DNA of 64,000 nucleotides. Origin: Actinoallomurus liliacearum. Its GTDB lineage: Bacteria; Actinomycetota; Actinomycetes; Streptosporangiales; Streptosporangiaceae. The first letter of the stretch is position 1. Each line of letters starts with the position of its first letter. Where the stretch lies: contig NZ_BAABHJ010000040.1 in assembly GCF_039542035.1 (NCBI RefSeq), positions 434,001-498,000 on the forward strand, in the 5' to 3' direction. The notes under the pieces were generated by a model. The model was given only the letters and a program-made list of their open reading frames with translations, did no database searches and was not told the DNA's origin. Both the position numbers and the translations under genes were made by a program. This document shows positions 25,849 through 34,137 of the stretch, piece by piece.

Positions 25849-26385
25849 CTAGAGGTACGGGCCGGACGAGCGGCCGTGACCCGGCTCGTCCTGCTGCGGG
25901 ATGACGCCCGGCGGAAGGGCGCGCCGCATCTGCTCGAGCTGGGCGCGGGCCGCCATCTGCTGGGCGAACAGTGTGGTCTGGATGCCGTGGAACAGCCCCT
26001 CGAGCCAGCCGACGAGCTGCGCCTGGGCGACGCGGAGCTCGGCCTCGCTCGGAGTGACGCCGGTGTTGGTGAACGGCAGCGAGATCCGCTCCAGCTCATC
26101 GATCAGCTCGGGCGCGAGGCCGTCCTCGAGCTCCTTGATCGAACGCTGGTGGATCTCCGCCAGGCGCGCCCGGCTGGCCTCGTCGAGCGGCGCCGCCCGC
26201 ACCTCCTCGAGCAGCTGGCGGATCATGCTGCCGATGCGCATGACCTTGGCGGGCTGTTCGACCATCTCGGTGACCGGTCGTTCCTCCGACTCGCCGTCGC
26301 CCTTGAGCTCCCCGGGGATGATGGGCATGCCGTTCGGCCCGACGACGACGACCTGCGGGTCTTCGCTGTTCAGTGGATTGTTCAT
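25849..26385 (-). CDS. bpa: Bacterial proteasome activator Bpa
   Basis: 178 aa. This is the ATP-independent ring activator of the actinobacterial 20S proteasome (DUF2587). The helical core runs from AKVMRIGSMIRQLLEEVRAA through LVGWLEGLFHGIQTTLFAQQ. The very C-terminus GRSSGPYL carries the penultimate-Tyr motif that docks into the proteasome alpha ring (GQYL in the mycobacterial protein; here GPYL). It implies that the genome encodes prcBA and probably the Pup system elsewhere. It lies 13 bp after the quinone oxidoreductase gene and is probably co-transcribed with it. Confidence 0.92.
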   Translation of the reverse strand: MNNPLNSEDPQVVVVGPNGMPIIPGELKGDGESEERPVTEMVEQPAKVMRIGSMIRQLLEEVRAAPLDEASRARLAEIHQRSIKELEDGLAPELIDELERISLPFTNTGVTPSEAELRVAQAQLVGWLEGLFHGIQTTLFAQQMAARAQLEQMRRALPPGVIPQQDEPGHGRSSGPYL

Positions 26386-26398
26386 AGATATCCCAGTC

Positions 26399-27358
26399 TC
26401 ACACCGTTAGTACGATCTTGCCGACGTGCGTACTCTCCTCCATCACGCGGTGCGCCGCGGCGGCGTCCGTCATGGGAAGCGTACGGTCCACGATCGGGCG
26501 TACGGTCCCGGACTCGAGCAGCGGCCACACGTGCTCGCGCACGGCGGTCACGACTTCGGCCTTCTCCTCCAACGGCCGGGCGCGCAAGGAGGTTGCGTGG
26601 ACCGAGGCCCGTTTCGTGAGGAGCCTGCCCAGATCGAGCTCGCCTACCCCGCCGCCCTGCAGCCCGATGACGACGAGCCGGCCGCCGGTGCCGAGCGTGT
26701 CGACGTTGCGCGGGAGGTACTTGGCGCCGATGTTGTCGAGGATCACGTCGACGGGGCGGGCGGCCTCGACGAAGTCCTCCGTGCGGTAGTTGATCGCGAC
26801 ATCGGCGCCCAACTCCCGGCAGCGCTCCAGCTTCTCCTCGGTGCCGGCCGTGCACAGCACCCGTGCTCCGTGCGCCTTGGCGAGCTGGATCGCCATGGTC
26901 CCGATCCCGCTCGAGCCGCCGTGCACGAGGAACGACTCGCCCGGGCGGAGCCGGGCCAACATGAACACGTTGGACCAGACGGTGCAGGCGACCTCCGGCA
27001 GCGAGGCCGCCTCGACCGGGCTCAGGCCGCGGGGGACCGGCAGGAGCTGACCCGCGGGCACGGCGACGCGGGTGGCGTATCCGCCTCCGCTGAGGAGCGC
27101 GCACGCCTCGTCGCCGACCTTCCACCCGGTGACGCCGTCGCCCACCGCGGCGACGCGCCCGGCCGCTTCGAGGCCCGGATACTCGGGCGCGCCCTTCGGA
27201 GGTGGATAAAATCCACGTCGTTGCATGATATCGGCGCGGTTGACACCCGCCGCAACGACGTCGAGCAACACCTCGTCATGACCGATGACGGGGTCGGGTA
27301 CTTCAGCCCAGCGCAATACGTCTGGATCGCCCGGTTTTTCGATGACGATGGCATGCAT
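26399..27358 (-). CDS. NAD(P)H:quinone oxidoreductase, zinc-independent MDR family
   Basis: 319 aa from ATG 27358. Medium-chain dehydrogenase/reductase of the quinone reductase (PIG3/QOR) branch: VNRADIMQRRGFYPPPKGAP near residue 50 and the cofactor loop FLVHGGSSGIGTMAIQLAKA. The structural and catalytic zinc ligands of alcohol dehydrogenases are absent. It would reduce quinones with NADPH. TACCGT seven bases upstream of the ATG and no ribosome-binding site suggest a leaderless transcript that continues into bpa. Confidence 0.9.
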   Translation of the reverse strand: MHAIVIEKPGDPDVLRWAEVPDPVIGHDEVLLDVVAAGVNRADIMQRRGFYPPPKGAPEYPGLEAAGRVAAVGDGVTGWKVGDEACALLSGGGYATRVAVPAGQLLPVPRGLSPVEAASLPEVACTVWSNVFMLARLRPGESFLVHGGSSGIGTMAIQLAKAHGARVLCTAGTEEKLERCRELGADVAINYRTEDFVEAARPVDVILDNIGAKYLPRNVDTLGTGGRLVVIGLQGGGVGELDLGRLLTKRASVHATSLRARPLEEKAEVVTAVREHVWPLLESGTVRPIVDRTLPMTDAAAAHRVMEESTHVGKIVLTV

Positions 27359-27365
27359 GGGCTTC

Positions 27366-27371
27366 ACGGTA
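27366..27371 (-). promoter_or_regulatory. -10 element of the quinone oxidoreductase-bpa unit
   Basis: TACCGT on the minus strand, seven bases before ATG 27358. The same hexamer precedes the MOSC (30659) and LysR (34065) genes. Confidence 0.5.
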
Positions 27372-27479
27372 GCCGGGGATGCTGAAGCGACACGGTATTG
27401 GTCAATGCCTGTGGTGGCTTAGGCTGCGGATGAACATATCGTGCTGATTCATCCACTGCGCGTCCGCGAGGGGGACCTG

Positions 27480-29480
27480 GTGGCCAAGAACGATCAGGAT
27501 AAAACGGGCCGTTCTCTTGAAGAGCAGCTCGCGTCTCTTGATGCCATGAACAGCGAGTCCGCCGAGCCGCGGGACGAGACCGCGGAGGAGACCGGGCCGC
27601 CGCCCAACCCGTGGACGAACACCCCTCCGGCACCGATGTTCCCCGCGCCGCCGGCCGACCCGGCGGGTGAGGGGCAGTCGGCCGGCGAGGGGCAACCGCC
27701 GTACGCCTTCGGAGCGCCGGGGTATCCACCGCCGCCGGAGTTCGGGGTGCCTCCGCAGTTCCCGGGCGCCCCGGCCCAGGAGTACGGCCCCGGCTTCGTT
27801 CCCTTCCCGCCGCAGGGCTTCGGCCCCGGCCCCGCGCAGGAGCCGCAGGACGACGCGGCGGCCGGGCAGCGGGACGGCGCTCAGCCCACGCAGGAGATCC
27901 GCCGGGAGCAGGAGCCGGCCCAGCCTTACGACGCCGGGCCCGCGGACCCCGACGACGGCGCCGCGCCGTACGACGTGCAGCAGCCGTCCCAGCCCGTCGA
28001 CTCCGCGGACGACCGGGAGCAGGAGTTCGACGAGGCCGAGCAGACGCGGTTCGAGCCCCGCGCCGCCGAGGTCACCCACGCGGACGGCTTCGAGATGTAC
28101 GGCGACGGCGGTTACACCGGCTATCCGCAGTACTCCGCCCCGGCGTTCGGCGGCCCGCCGCCCTATTCGCCGCCACCGGCCGGTTACCCGGCGGCCGAGC
28201 AGGGCCAGCCCTACGGGGCGGCTCCGGACTATTCGGCGCAGTACCCCGGCACACCCGACTACGGCGCCCAGCAGTACCCCGGCCCGCCCGCCGAGCAGCA
28301 GGGCTACCGGCCGCCCGCCGAACAGCCCGGCCGGCCCTACGCCGCGCCGCAGTTCGGCGGCCGGCCCGAGGCCGCGCCGTACGGCCGGCAGCAGGAGGCG
28401 CCTCCCTTCCCGCAGCAGGATGGGCCGCCCTTCCCGCAGCAGGACGGACCGCCGTTCCCGCAGCAGGAGGCGCCGGCGTACGCCCGGCCGGAGGACGGCC
28501 CGCCGTTCCAGCCGCTGCCGGAGGCGTACGCCCAGCAGCAGGGCGGCGCGCAGACCGCCGACAGCCTCAGCGCCGACACGCTGCTGCGCGGCCGTCGGCA
28601 GGCGCCCGCGAACGGCTGGCGCCGCGCGCTCTACAAAGCGTCCGGCGGAGTGATCCACCCCGGTGAGTCCCCGGCCGAGATGCGCCGTCGCGAGCTGCTG
28701 GCCCGCGCCCGTACGCCCGTCGCCGGCGGCCACCACCGGGTCGCGGTGATGAGCCTCAAGGGCGGGGTCGGCAAGACCACGACCACCGTCGGGCTGGGCG
28801 CCACGCTCGCGTCGCTGCGCGGCGACCGCGTGATCGCGGTGGACGCCAACCCCGACCGCGGCACGCTGTCGGACAAGGTGCGGCTGGAGACGGCGACGAC
28901 CGTCCGCGACCTGCTCAACGAGCACGAGCAGATCCAGCGGTACGCCGACGTGCGCGCCTACACCTCGCAGGCCTCGTCGCGGCTCGAGGTGCTCGCCTCC
29001 GACCGCGACCCGGCGGTGTCCGAGGCGTTCAGCGAGCAGGACTACCGCACGGTCGCGCACGTCCTGGAGCACTTCTACTCGATCTGCCTCACCGACTGCG
29101 GCACCGGCCTGCTGCACTCGGCGATGGCGGGCGTCCTCGGCATGGCCAACCAGCTCGTGCTGGTCAGCTCCCCGTCGGTGGACGGCGCCCGGTCGGCCTC
29201 GGCGACGCTCGACTGGCTGGAGGCCCACCACTACGGCGAGCTGGTGCGCAACGGCGTCGTCGTGCTGTCCATGGTGCGGTCCCGCAGCAGGAGCACGGTC
29301 GACCTCGACCGGCTGCAGGCCCACTTCGAGAGCCGCTGCCGCGCGGTCGTCCGCATCCCGTACGACCCGCACCTGGAGGAGGGCGCGGAGGTCGAGCTGG
29401 AGCAGCTGTCCCCCGCGACGAGGGACGCCTACCTCGTCCTGGCCGCGACGGTCGGCGACGGCTTCGCCTGGCCGCGCTGA
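27480..29480 (+). CDS. ParA/MinD-family ATPase with long disordered N-terminus
   Basis: 666 aa from GTG 27480, with GAGGGGG five bases upstream; GTG 27441 would add 13 residues. The first 370 residues are Pro/Gln/Gly/Tyr-rich, with acidic patches and three tandem PPFPQQ units. The C-terminal 250 residues are a deviant Walker ATPase: LKGGVGKTTTTVGLG about residue 425, AVDANPDRGTLSDKV, and LTDCGTGLL. Similar proteins (EspI-like or MinD-like) occur with type VII secretion or polar growth in actinobacteria. No ESX genes are in this window, so the cargo is open. A strong terminator follows. Confidence 0.8.
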   Translation: MAKNDQDKTGRSLEEQLASLDAMNSESAEPRDETAEETGPPPNPWTNTPPAPMFPAPPADPAGEGQSAGEGQPPYAFGAPGYPPPPEFGVPPQFPGAPAQEYGPGFVPFPPQGFGPGPAQEPQDDAAAGQRDGAQPTQEIRREQEPAQPYDAGPADPDDGAAPYDVQQPSQPVDSADDREQEFDEAEQTRFEPRAAEVTHADGFEMYGDGGYTGYPQYSAPAFGGPPPYSPPPAGYPAAEQGQPYGAAPDYSAQYPGTPDYGAQQYPGPPAEQQGYRPPAEQPGRPYAAPQFGGRPEAAPYGRQQEAPPFPQQDGPPFPQQDGPPFPQQEAPAYARPEDGPPFQPLPEAYAQQQGGAQTADSLSADTLLRGRRQAPANGWRRALYKASGGVIHPGESPAEMRRRELLARARTPVAGGHHRVAVMSLKGGVGKTTTTVGLGATLASLRGDRVIAVDANPDRGTLSDKVRLETATTVRDLLNEHEQIQRYADVRAYTSQASSRLEVLASDRDPAVSEAFSEQDYRTVAHVLEHFYSICLTDCGTGLLHSAMAGVLGMANQLVLVSSPSVDGARSASATLDWLEAHHYGELVRNGVVVLSMVRSRSRSTVDLDRLQAHFESRCRAVVRIPYDPHLEEGAEVELEQLSPATRDAYLVLAATVGDGFAWPR

Positions 29481-29500
29481 GGTAGAACGAACGAACGCGA

Positions 29501-29535
29501 GAGGCCGCCGCCCGGCACGGGCGGCGGCCTCTTTC
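29501..29535 (+). terminator. Rho-independent terminator of the ParA/MinD-like gene
   Basis: Perfect 13-bp stem GAGGCCGCCGCCC (29501-29513) with 29519-29531, 5-nt loop, then TTTC. It lies 20 bp after the stop codon. Confidence 0.8.
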
Positions 29536-29844
29536 GGTCGGCGGTGGGTGTGGTGTCCGGTTTCAGAAGATCGGGACGTTCCGCGTCGCGGACCGTGTCG
29601 ATCTCGACGTTGCGCAAGATCGTCTATCACGCACACTTCTTACCGAAGACGCGTCGGTCGCCCAAAGGAACCGACGGTCGCGCAACGAGAGGACAACCAC
29701 CATGCTGCAGTTCCAGGTCACGCCGCTGGGTGTCATCGACGCCTGGGAGCGGAAGCCGGAGCGGAAGCCGGAGCCGAAGAGGCCGCGGCCGTACCTCCGA
29801 GCCCTCAAGGTTCGAGAGGTCCGATGTCCTGCGACATCACGCGG
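29536..29844. other. 309-bp region without a supported gene
   Basis: A frame from ATG 29702 looks codon-biased for about 40 codons (rich in KPE repeats) but runs antisense through the tRNA before it stops; see the rejected list. A 6-bp hairpin (GATGTC...GACATC, 29823-29838) just below the tRNA 3' end could help end its transcript. Confidence 0.4.
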
Positions 29845-29933
29845 CGGAGGGTGTGGGATTCGAACCCACGAGGACTGTCCCCAGCCCTGGGCGCTTTCAA
29901 GGCGCCTGCACTAGTCCACTATGCGAACCCTCC
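29845..29933 (-). tRNA. tRNA-Ser (anticodon UGA)
   Basis: 89 nt on the minus strand. Acceptor GGAGGGT pairs with ACCCTCC, discriminator G. D-arm GCA/TGC, anticodon stem GGCGC/GCGCC with loop CTTGAAA (anticodon TGA), long class II variable arm, T-arm GTGGG TTCGAAT CCCAC. It reads UCA and neighbouring serine codons. CCA is not encoded. Confidence 0.95.
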
Positions 29934-30001
29934 AAGTGGTGACCACCTTAGCGGGCCGGGCGCGGACCCGTGCGCCGGACGCCGGTCACCGTTTCCGGGC
30001 G

Positions 30002-30652
30002 TCAGCCGACGCGTCGGCGGATGCGCCGCATGTCCTCCTCGGGGAGAGCATCCGCCACGAGCAGCGTGGGGAGCAGGTCGGGCTCGGCGGTCAGGGCGCG
30101 GAAGGCCAGCGCGACCGTGACCTCGTGCGCCGGACGGTCCTCGACCGTGATCGGGTCACCGGTCCGGATCTCCCCGGGCTCGATCACCCGGAGGTACGCG
30201 CCCGGCAGCGCGGCCCGGGTGAAGCGCTTGATCCAGCCCTGCTCCTCCATCCAGCCCTGGAAGGTGCCGCAGGGGATGCGCGGACAGGACACCTCCAGCA
30301 GCACCTGCTCGCCGACGCGCCAGCGCTCACCGATCAGCGCGCCGTTCACGTCGAGGCCGGACGTGGTGAGGTTCTCCCCGAAGACGCCGTCCGGAAGGTC
30401 GCGTCCGAGCTCCGCCGCCCAGCGGTCCAGGTCCTCGCGGGCGTAGGCGTACACCGCCTGGTCGGCGCCGCCGTGGTGTTTGACGTCGTACACGCGGTCT
30501 CCGGCGAGGCCGACCGCACCGGTGCCCTTGGGACCCGGCGCGGTGACGGCGACCGGTCCGTCGACGGGGCGCTTGTCGATGCCCGTGGTCCCCGTGTCCT
30601 TCCAGGGGTTCGGCCGGGGCCTGCCGACGTTGACCGAGACGAGAAGTGCCAT
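30002..30652 (-). CDS. MOSC-domain protein
   Basis: 216 aa from ATG 30652. The middle holds the MOSC core: LAGDRVYDVKHHGGADQAVY, DGVFGENLTTSGLDVNGALI, and EVSCPRIPCGTFQGWMEEQG with the conserved Cys. MOSC proteins bind molybdenum cofactor or transfer sulfur to it; YiiM-like members act on N-hydroxylated bases. This one resembles the YiiM side in length and order. TACCGT six bases before the ATG suggests a leaderless start. A 19-bp tandem repeat lies just upstream. Confidence 0.85.
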   Translation of the reverse strand: MALLVSVNVGRPRPNPWKDTGTTGIDKRPVDGPVAVTAPGPKGTGAVGLAGDRVYDVKHHGGADQAVYAYAREDLDRWAAELGRDLPDGVFGENLTTSGLDVNGALIGERWRVGEQVLLEVSCPRIPCGTFQGWMEEQGWIKRFTRAALPGAYLRVIEPGEIRTGDPITVEDRPAHEVTVALAFRALTAEPDLLPTLLVADALPEEDMRRIRRRVG

Positions 30653-30658
30653 GGTCGA

Positions 30659-30664
30659 ACGGTA
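30659..30664 (-). promoter_or_regulatory. -10 element of the MOSC gene, leaderless type
   Basis: TACCGT on the minus strand, six bases before ATG 30652. Confidence 0.5.
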
Positions 30665-30744
30665 AGCGCACGGAATGCCGACCGCGACCGATTTGTGCCC
30701 CGGCGTGCCGCCACCCGGGACAACAGGGGCGGCCGTAGGCGGGC

Positions 30745-30839
30745 CCGTCATTCGTAGGCGGCGCCGTCATCCGTACGCAGGGCCGTCGTCCGTAGGCGGC
30801 TCCGTCATTCGTACGCGGGGCCGTCATCCGTCCGGGGCC
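30745..30839. repeat. 19-bp tandem repeat, five copies
   Basis: Units begin at 30745, 30764, 30783, 30802 and 30821; consensus CCGTCATYCGTASGCGGSG. The period is not a multiple of three. The array covers the last codons of the minus-strand gene at 30805-31161 and extends towards the MOSC promoter. Copy number could vary between strains. Confidence 0.85.
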
Positions 30840-31161
30840 AGTGCCGCCAGTCGAACCCGTCCCGCCATCCCGGGGCGTCGGCCGCCCAGGCGGTGAGGAC
30901 CTCGTGGACCTGCCAGAGGTCGGCGGCGACGGCCTCGAAGTGGCGGTCCGCCGCGCCTTCGCGGTACTCCACGGCGAACGTCCCGTCGACCTCCCGGTAC
31001 ACCTGCATGTAGTGGCCGGGGCCGGGCGCGTCGAGCCGATCCACGATGAGGTACTGGTTGCCCGGACCGAGTTCGTCGAGCAGCCGGAGGAGGAGCGCGC
31101 CGGAGGGGGCGTCGTACGCCGCGCCATGCGCTGTTTCAGCGCGCAATTCCGATCCGCCCAT
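30805..31161 (-). CDS. Conserved hypothetical protein
   Basis: 118 aa from ATG 31161; GTG 31170 is the alternative. Beta-rich core: LLRLLDELGPGNQYLIVDRL, HYMQVYREVDGTFAVEYREG, then a helical end with DLWQVHEVLTAW. It resembles small actinobacterial proteins of unknown function that sit beside toxin-like or regulatory genes, but I do not recognise the family. TAACGT at 31169-31174 lies seven bases before the ATG. The stop codon and last residues (RTDDGPAYE) are encoded by the 19-bp repeat array, so the C-terminus probably varies. Confidence 0.7.
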   Translation of the reverse strand: MGGSELRAETAHGAAYDAPSGALLLRLLDELGPGNQYLIVDRLDAPGPGHYMQVYREVDGTFAVEYREGAADRHFEAVAADLWQVHEVLTAWAADAPGWRDGFDWRHWPRTDDGPAYE

Positions 31162-31296
31162 GCGTGTCACGTTATGTGACGCTTCCTGGCTTTAAAAGCC
31201 ATGGTGTCGACGGCCGGGTTCCCGGTGCCGCGCCGGGCTTCGCCGGATGTCGCGAAGAACCGGTGACCTCGGCGTATCTCCACTATCTTCACTTGC

Positions 31297-31458
31297 ATGC
31301 CGAAAAACGAACAGGATCCTGCGGGCAGCACCCAGCAGTTCCGGGCGTTCGCCAACCGGGGAGACGCGCCACCGTCCCGCCCCAACACCGGGCTGATCAT
31401 CGGCGGTGCGGCCGTCCTGCTGGTGGTCATCGTCGTGGTGGCGCTGCTCGTCGTCTGA
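31297..31458 (+). CDS. 53-aa single-pass tail-anchored membrane protein
   Basis: Reads MPKNEQDPAGSTQQFRAFAN, a short Pro/Arg stretch, then a C-terminal hydrophobic helix (LIIGGAAVLLVVIVVVALLV). The topology would be N-terminus in the cytoplasm. TATCTT at 31284-31289 is exactly seven bases before the ATG with no ribosome-binding site. It is divergent from the 118-aa gene and convergent with the M15 peptidase gene, 20 bp away. Small proteins with this N-terminal pattern occur in streptomycetes; function unknown. Confidence 0.65.
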   Translation: MPKNEQDPAGSTQQFRAFANRGDAPPSRPNTGLIIGGAAVLLVVIVVVALLVV

Positions 31459-31478
31459 CGGCGACCCACCCCGACCGG

Positions 31479-32231
31479 TCAGTGGCCGTTCGCGGAGAAG
31501 TGCTGGAAGTCCCAGGGGCCGCCCCACGAGCCGCCCCAGCCCCAGCCGATCGAGCGGAAGGCCCGGACGACCTTGTCACCCGCGTGGATCACGCCGGGAT
31601 CCTGGCGCTTGCGGTTGCCGTACTTCACGCAGCGCGGATGCTCGATGTGGCCGTTCGAGTGCACGTAGGGGTTCTCGCACGTGTTGAGGTCGACGGCGAG
31701 CCCGTACGCGTGCTGGGACCAGTTGCTGGAGCCCGTCGCGTTGCGGCAGTTGAACGCCGAGGTGTTGTCGGCCTCGATCGAGTCGAAGTCGCTGCCCTTG
31801 TACTTGTCCACGAGCTCCATGCGCCGGATCGGATAGCGCTGGTCGTACAGCTTGTGGAAGACACCGACGATCTTGGAAGCCACGTGGGCGTTGACCACCA
31901 TCTCGCCCTCGTGCGGCTTGTGGTCCATGCCCCAGTACGTCATCCGGATCAGCCGGAGGCCGTCGAGGCCGACCGGGCAGCCGGCGTGCCAGGAGTATTT
32001 GACCGTCGCGCGCGACGGAATCTTCGAAATCTTTGCGGTGAAGGCCTGCGGTCTCGCCGAGGCGGTGGCGGACGGCGAGGAGGTCGGGGTGGCTGAGCCT
32101 GGAGTGGTGGCGGCCGGCGACGTCGCCGCCGGCGCTGCCGGGGGGCGGGCCGTGTCCGACGATCCCCCGCCACAGGCCGAAAGAGCCAGAGCCGCGCCAC
32201 CCAGGACGGCGGCCAGGGTCAGGCGTTCCAT
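31479..32231 (-). CDS. M15-type D-Ala-D-Ala carboxypeptidase lipoprotein
   Basis: 250 aa. Lipoprotein signal MERLTLAAVLGGAALALSAC with lipobox LSAC (Cys20), then a Pro/Ala/Thr/Ser linker of about 45 residues. The catalytic domain carries the zinc ligands of M15 peptidases in NWSQHAYGLAVDLN (His and Asp) and WDFQHFSAN (His). It should trim D-Ala from peptidoglycan stem peptides at the outer membrane face. TAATCC seven bases before ATG 32231 is a weak match to the leaderless -10 pattern. Apparently monocistronic. Confidence 0.85.
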   Translation of the reverse strand: MERLTLAAVLGGAALALSACGGGSSDTARPPAAPAATSPAATTPGSATPTSSPSATASARPQAFTAKISKIPSRATVKYSWHAGCPVGLDGLRLIRMTYWGMDHKPHEGEMVVNAHVASKIVGVFHKLYDQRYPIRRMELVDKYKGSDFDSIEADNTSAFNCRNATGSSNWSQHAYGLAVDLNTCENPYVHSNGHIEHPRCVKYGNRKRQDPGVIHAGDKVVRAFRSIGWGWGGSWGGPWDFQHFSANGH

Positions 32232-32330
32232 AACGGAAGGATTACATGCGGTCGCCGGTGCTTCGTCCCGAATCGGCGGGCGAACTAGTCTGCGGCTACG
32301 GCCGGGGCAGTCGATCCGTGAGGACCGATC

Positions 32331-32645
32331 ATGACGGACACGGGCGAGAAGCGGCGACCGCCCCTCGGGATGCGCGAGATCACCGCCGTGGGCAGCGGTC
32401 TCGGCACCTTCATCCTCGTCGACTCGATCATGATGTACTCCGCCCTCGAGATGAACCTCTCCGGCGGTAAGGACTTCAGCCTGCTGGCTCAGGCGCTGGC
32501 GCTGCTCCTGCTGGCGTTCGGGCTCGGCGGTTTCCTGGCCTGGAAGATGACCGGTTTCACGCGGCTGTACGGCGTCGGCCTGATGTGCGGCTGGACGTTC
32601 ATGACGCTGTTCTCGCTCGGCTTCTGCACCGGCCTCAACTCCTGA
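32331..32645 (+). CDS. Small polytopic membrane protein
   Basis: 104 aa from ATG 32331, behind GTGAGGA. Three hydrophobic stretches: ITAVGSGLGTFILVDSIMMY, LLAQALALLLLAFGLGGFLA and LYGVGLMCGWTFMTLFSLGF. Charged N-terminus TDTGEKRRPPLG in the cytoplasm. No family recognised. It lies between the peptidase gene (divergent) and the MarR gene (convergent, 28 bp). Confidence 0.65.
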   Translation: MTDTGEKRRPPLGMREITAVGSGLGTFILVDSIMMYSALEMNLSGGKDFSLLAQALALLLLAFGLGGFLAWKMTGFTRLYGVGLMCGWTFMTLFSLGFCTGLNS

Positions 32646-32673
32646 CCCGGCCGGTGCCTTCGTGCCGTCGAGG

Positions 32674-33144
32674 TCAGCGCACCTTGCCGACCCGCTCGGC
32701 GACGGCGCTGAACGCCCGGCCGATGGCCTTGAGGTCCTCCGGGTCGATCACGTCGATGAAGAAGTCCCGTACGGTGGTGACATGATCACGCGCGGCCCGA
32801 TCGAGGAAGGTGAGGCCCTTCTCGGTGAGCTCGGCGTTGACTCCGCGCTTGTCGTCACCGCAGGTGCCGCGCGAGACGAGCCCCTTGCACTCCAGCCGGG
32901 CGACGGTGTGGGAGAGGCGGCTCCGCGACTGGCTCGCGTACTCCGCCAGCTCGGCCATGCGCAGCCGCCGGTCGGGGGCCTCGGACAGGCGCACGAGGAT
33001 CTCGTACTCGGCGGTGGTCAGTCCGTGCTTGGCCTTCAGGTCGCGGTCGAGGAGGTCGGCCAACCGGACGCTGCCCTCGATATAGGCGCGCCAGTCACGC
33101 TGTTGGGCGGCATCGAGCCAGCGCGGTTCGCTCATGCCCTCCAT
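32674..33144 (-). CDS. MarR-family transcriptional regulator
   Basis: 156 aa; ATG 33144 or 33135. Winged-helix core: GLTTAEYEILVRLSEAPDRR, LRMAELAEYASQSRSRLSHT, ECKGLVSRGTCGDDKRG. It would bind as a dimer to a palindrome and be released by a phenolic or oxidant ligand. An AT-rich stretch upstream of its start holds TTTAATTTTCAA (33158-33169). This resembles the perfect TTGAA-TG-TTCAA palindrome before the pirin gene at 35361, so it may control itself and the pirin gene. Confidence 0.85.
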   Translation of the reverse strand: MEGMSEPRWLDAAQQRDWRAYIEGSVRLADLLDRDLKAKHGLTTAEYEILVRLSEAPDRRLRMAELAEYASQSRSRLSHTVARLECKGLVSRGTCGDDKRGVNAELTEKGLTFLDRAARDHVTTVRDFFIDVIDPEDLKAIGRAFSAVAERVGKVR

Positions 33145-33157
33145 GATATCAGGATGG

Positions 33158-33169
33158 TTTAATTTTCAA
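33158..33169. promoter_or_regulatory. Possible MarR operator
   Basis: TTTAA-TT-TTCAA in an AT-rich stretch just upstream of the marR-type gene start. Same half-site and 2-bp spacing as the palindrome at 35361-35378. Confidence 0.4.
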
Positions 33170-33209
33170 CAAGTTTTCCCGGGGTGTGATCGGGCGACTC
33201 CGGTGGGCC

Positions 33210-34058
33210 CTACAGGCGGGTCGCGGCGCGAACCAGCCCGGCGAGGGCGCGGGACCGGCTGTGCGGCGGCCACGCGATCACCGTCGTCACCGTCGGCGCG
33301 TCCAGCACCGGCACGGTGGCGACGTCGCGACCCAGATGGGCCCACACCGACTCCGGCAGGACCGCCGAGGCCCGGCCGAGCGCGATCAACTGGAGAAGCT
33401 GCACGTGGTCCCGGACCGCCGGACCGGGACCGTCCGGGTACGTGCCGTCGGGGCGGGGCCAGCGCGGCAACGGCAGGCCGGGCAGCGCGGTGACGTCGGC
33501 CATCCGCAGGTGGGCCCGGCCGGTGAGGGGATGCCCGGCCGGCAGGGCCACGACCTGCCCCTCCGTGCGCAGTTCCTCGGTGTCGAACCCGACCGTCGAG
33601 TCGAAGGGCCGGTGCAGCAGCGCCACGTCGGCCCGCCCGTCGCGCAGCAGGCGCTCCTGCTCGGCGGGCCCGCACAGGAGAACGTCGACGGCGACCGCGC
33701 CGGGTTCGGCGGCGTACGCGTCGAGCAGCTTCGAGAGCAGTTCGCTGGACGCCCCGGCCTTCGTGACGAGGACCAGGCCGGGATGGCCGGTCGCGGCGAG
33801 GGCGGCGCGGCGGGTACGCCGGTCGGCGGCGTCGACCGCGTCGAGCGCCGCCCGGCCCTCGCGCAGCAGCACCGACCCGGCCTCGGTCAGCGTGACGCTG
33901 CGGCTGGTGCGTTCCAGCAGCGTCACCCCGAGCCGCCGTTCGAGCTGCCGGATCGCCCGTGACAGCGGCGGCTGCGCGATCCCGAGCCGCTGCGCGGCCC
34001 GCCCGAAGTGCAACTCCTCGGCGACGGCGACGAAGTACCGCAACTCCCGCGTCTCCAT
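33210..34058 (-). CDS. LysR-family transcriptional regulator
   Basis: 282 aa. N-terminal winged helix-turn-helix: LRYFVAVAEELHFGRAAQRL, IAQPPLSRAIRQLERRLGVT. The rest is a two-lobe periplasmic-binding-like effector domain. TACCGT six bases before ATG 34058 suggests a leaderless start. It is divergent from the SDR gene. A T-N11-A palindrome (34138-34156) lies in the 154 bp between them, so it probably regulates both itself and the SDR gene in response to the SDR substrate or product. Confidence 0.9.
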   Translation of the reverse strand: METRELRYFVAVAEELHFGRAAQRLGIAQPPLSRAIRQLERRLGVTLLERTSRSVTLTEAGSVLLREGRAALDAVDAADRRTRRAALAATGHPGLVLVTKAGASSELLSKLLDAYAAEPGAVAVDVLLCGPAEQERLLRDGRADVALLHRPFDSTVGFDTEELRTEGQVVALPAGHPLTGRAHLRMADVTALPGLPLPRWPRPDGTYPDGPGPAVRDHVQLLQLIALGRASAVLPESVWAHLGRDVATVPVLDAPTVTTVIAWPPHSRSRALAGLVRAATRL

Positions 34059-34064
34059 GCCGCC

Positions 34065-34070
34065 ACGGTA
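34065..34070 (-). promoter_or_regulatory. -10 element of the lysR-type gene, leaderless type
   Basis: TACCGT on the minus strand, six bases before ATG 34058. Confidence 0.45.
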
Positions 34071-34137
34071 CGGCGGGACGGACCGGCGCCGCGCCCCCGA
34101 AGGCCGGCGGCGGGACAGGGCGGCCGATGACCTGGCT

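Noticed and set aside
27402..29636. 744-codon open frame on the minus strand
   Set aside because: Antisense to the ParA/MinD-like gene, which has clear Walker motifs and an RBS.
29702..29914. 70-codon plus-strand ORF with KPE repeats and an upstream GAGAGGA
   Set aside because: Its last third is antisense to tRNA-Ser and the stop lies inside the tRNA; coding bias fades before it. Could be an eroded gene but not supported.
30745..30839. Possible CRISPR array
   Set aside because: Units are contiguous 19-mers without spacers and no cas genes are near.
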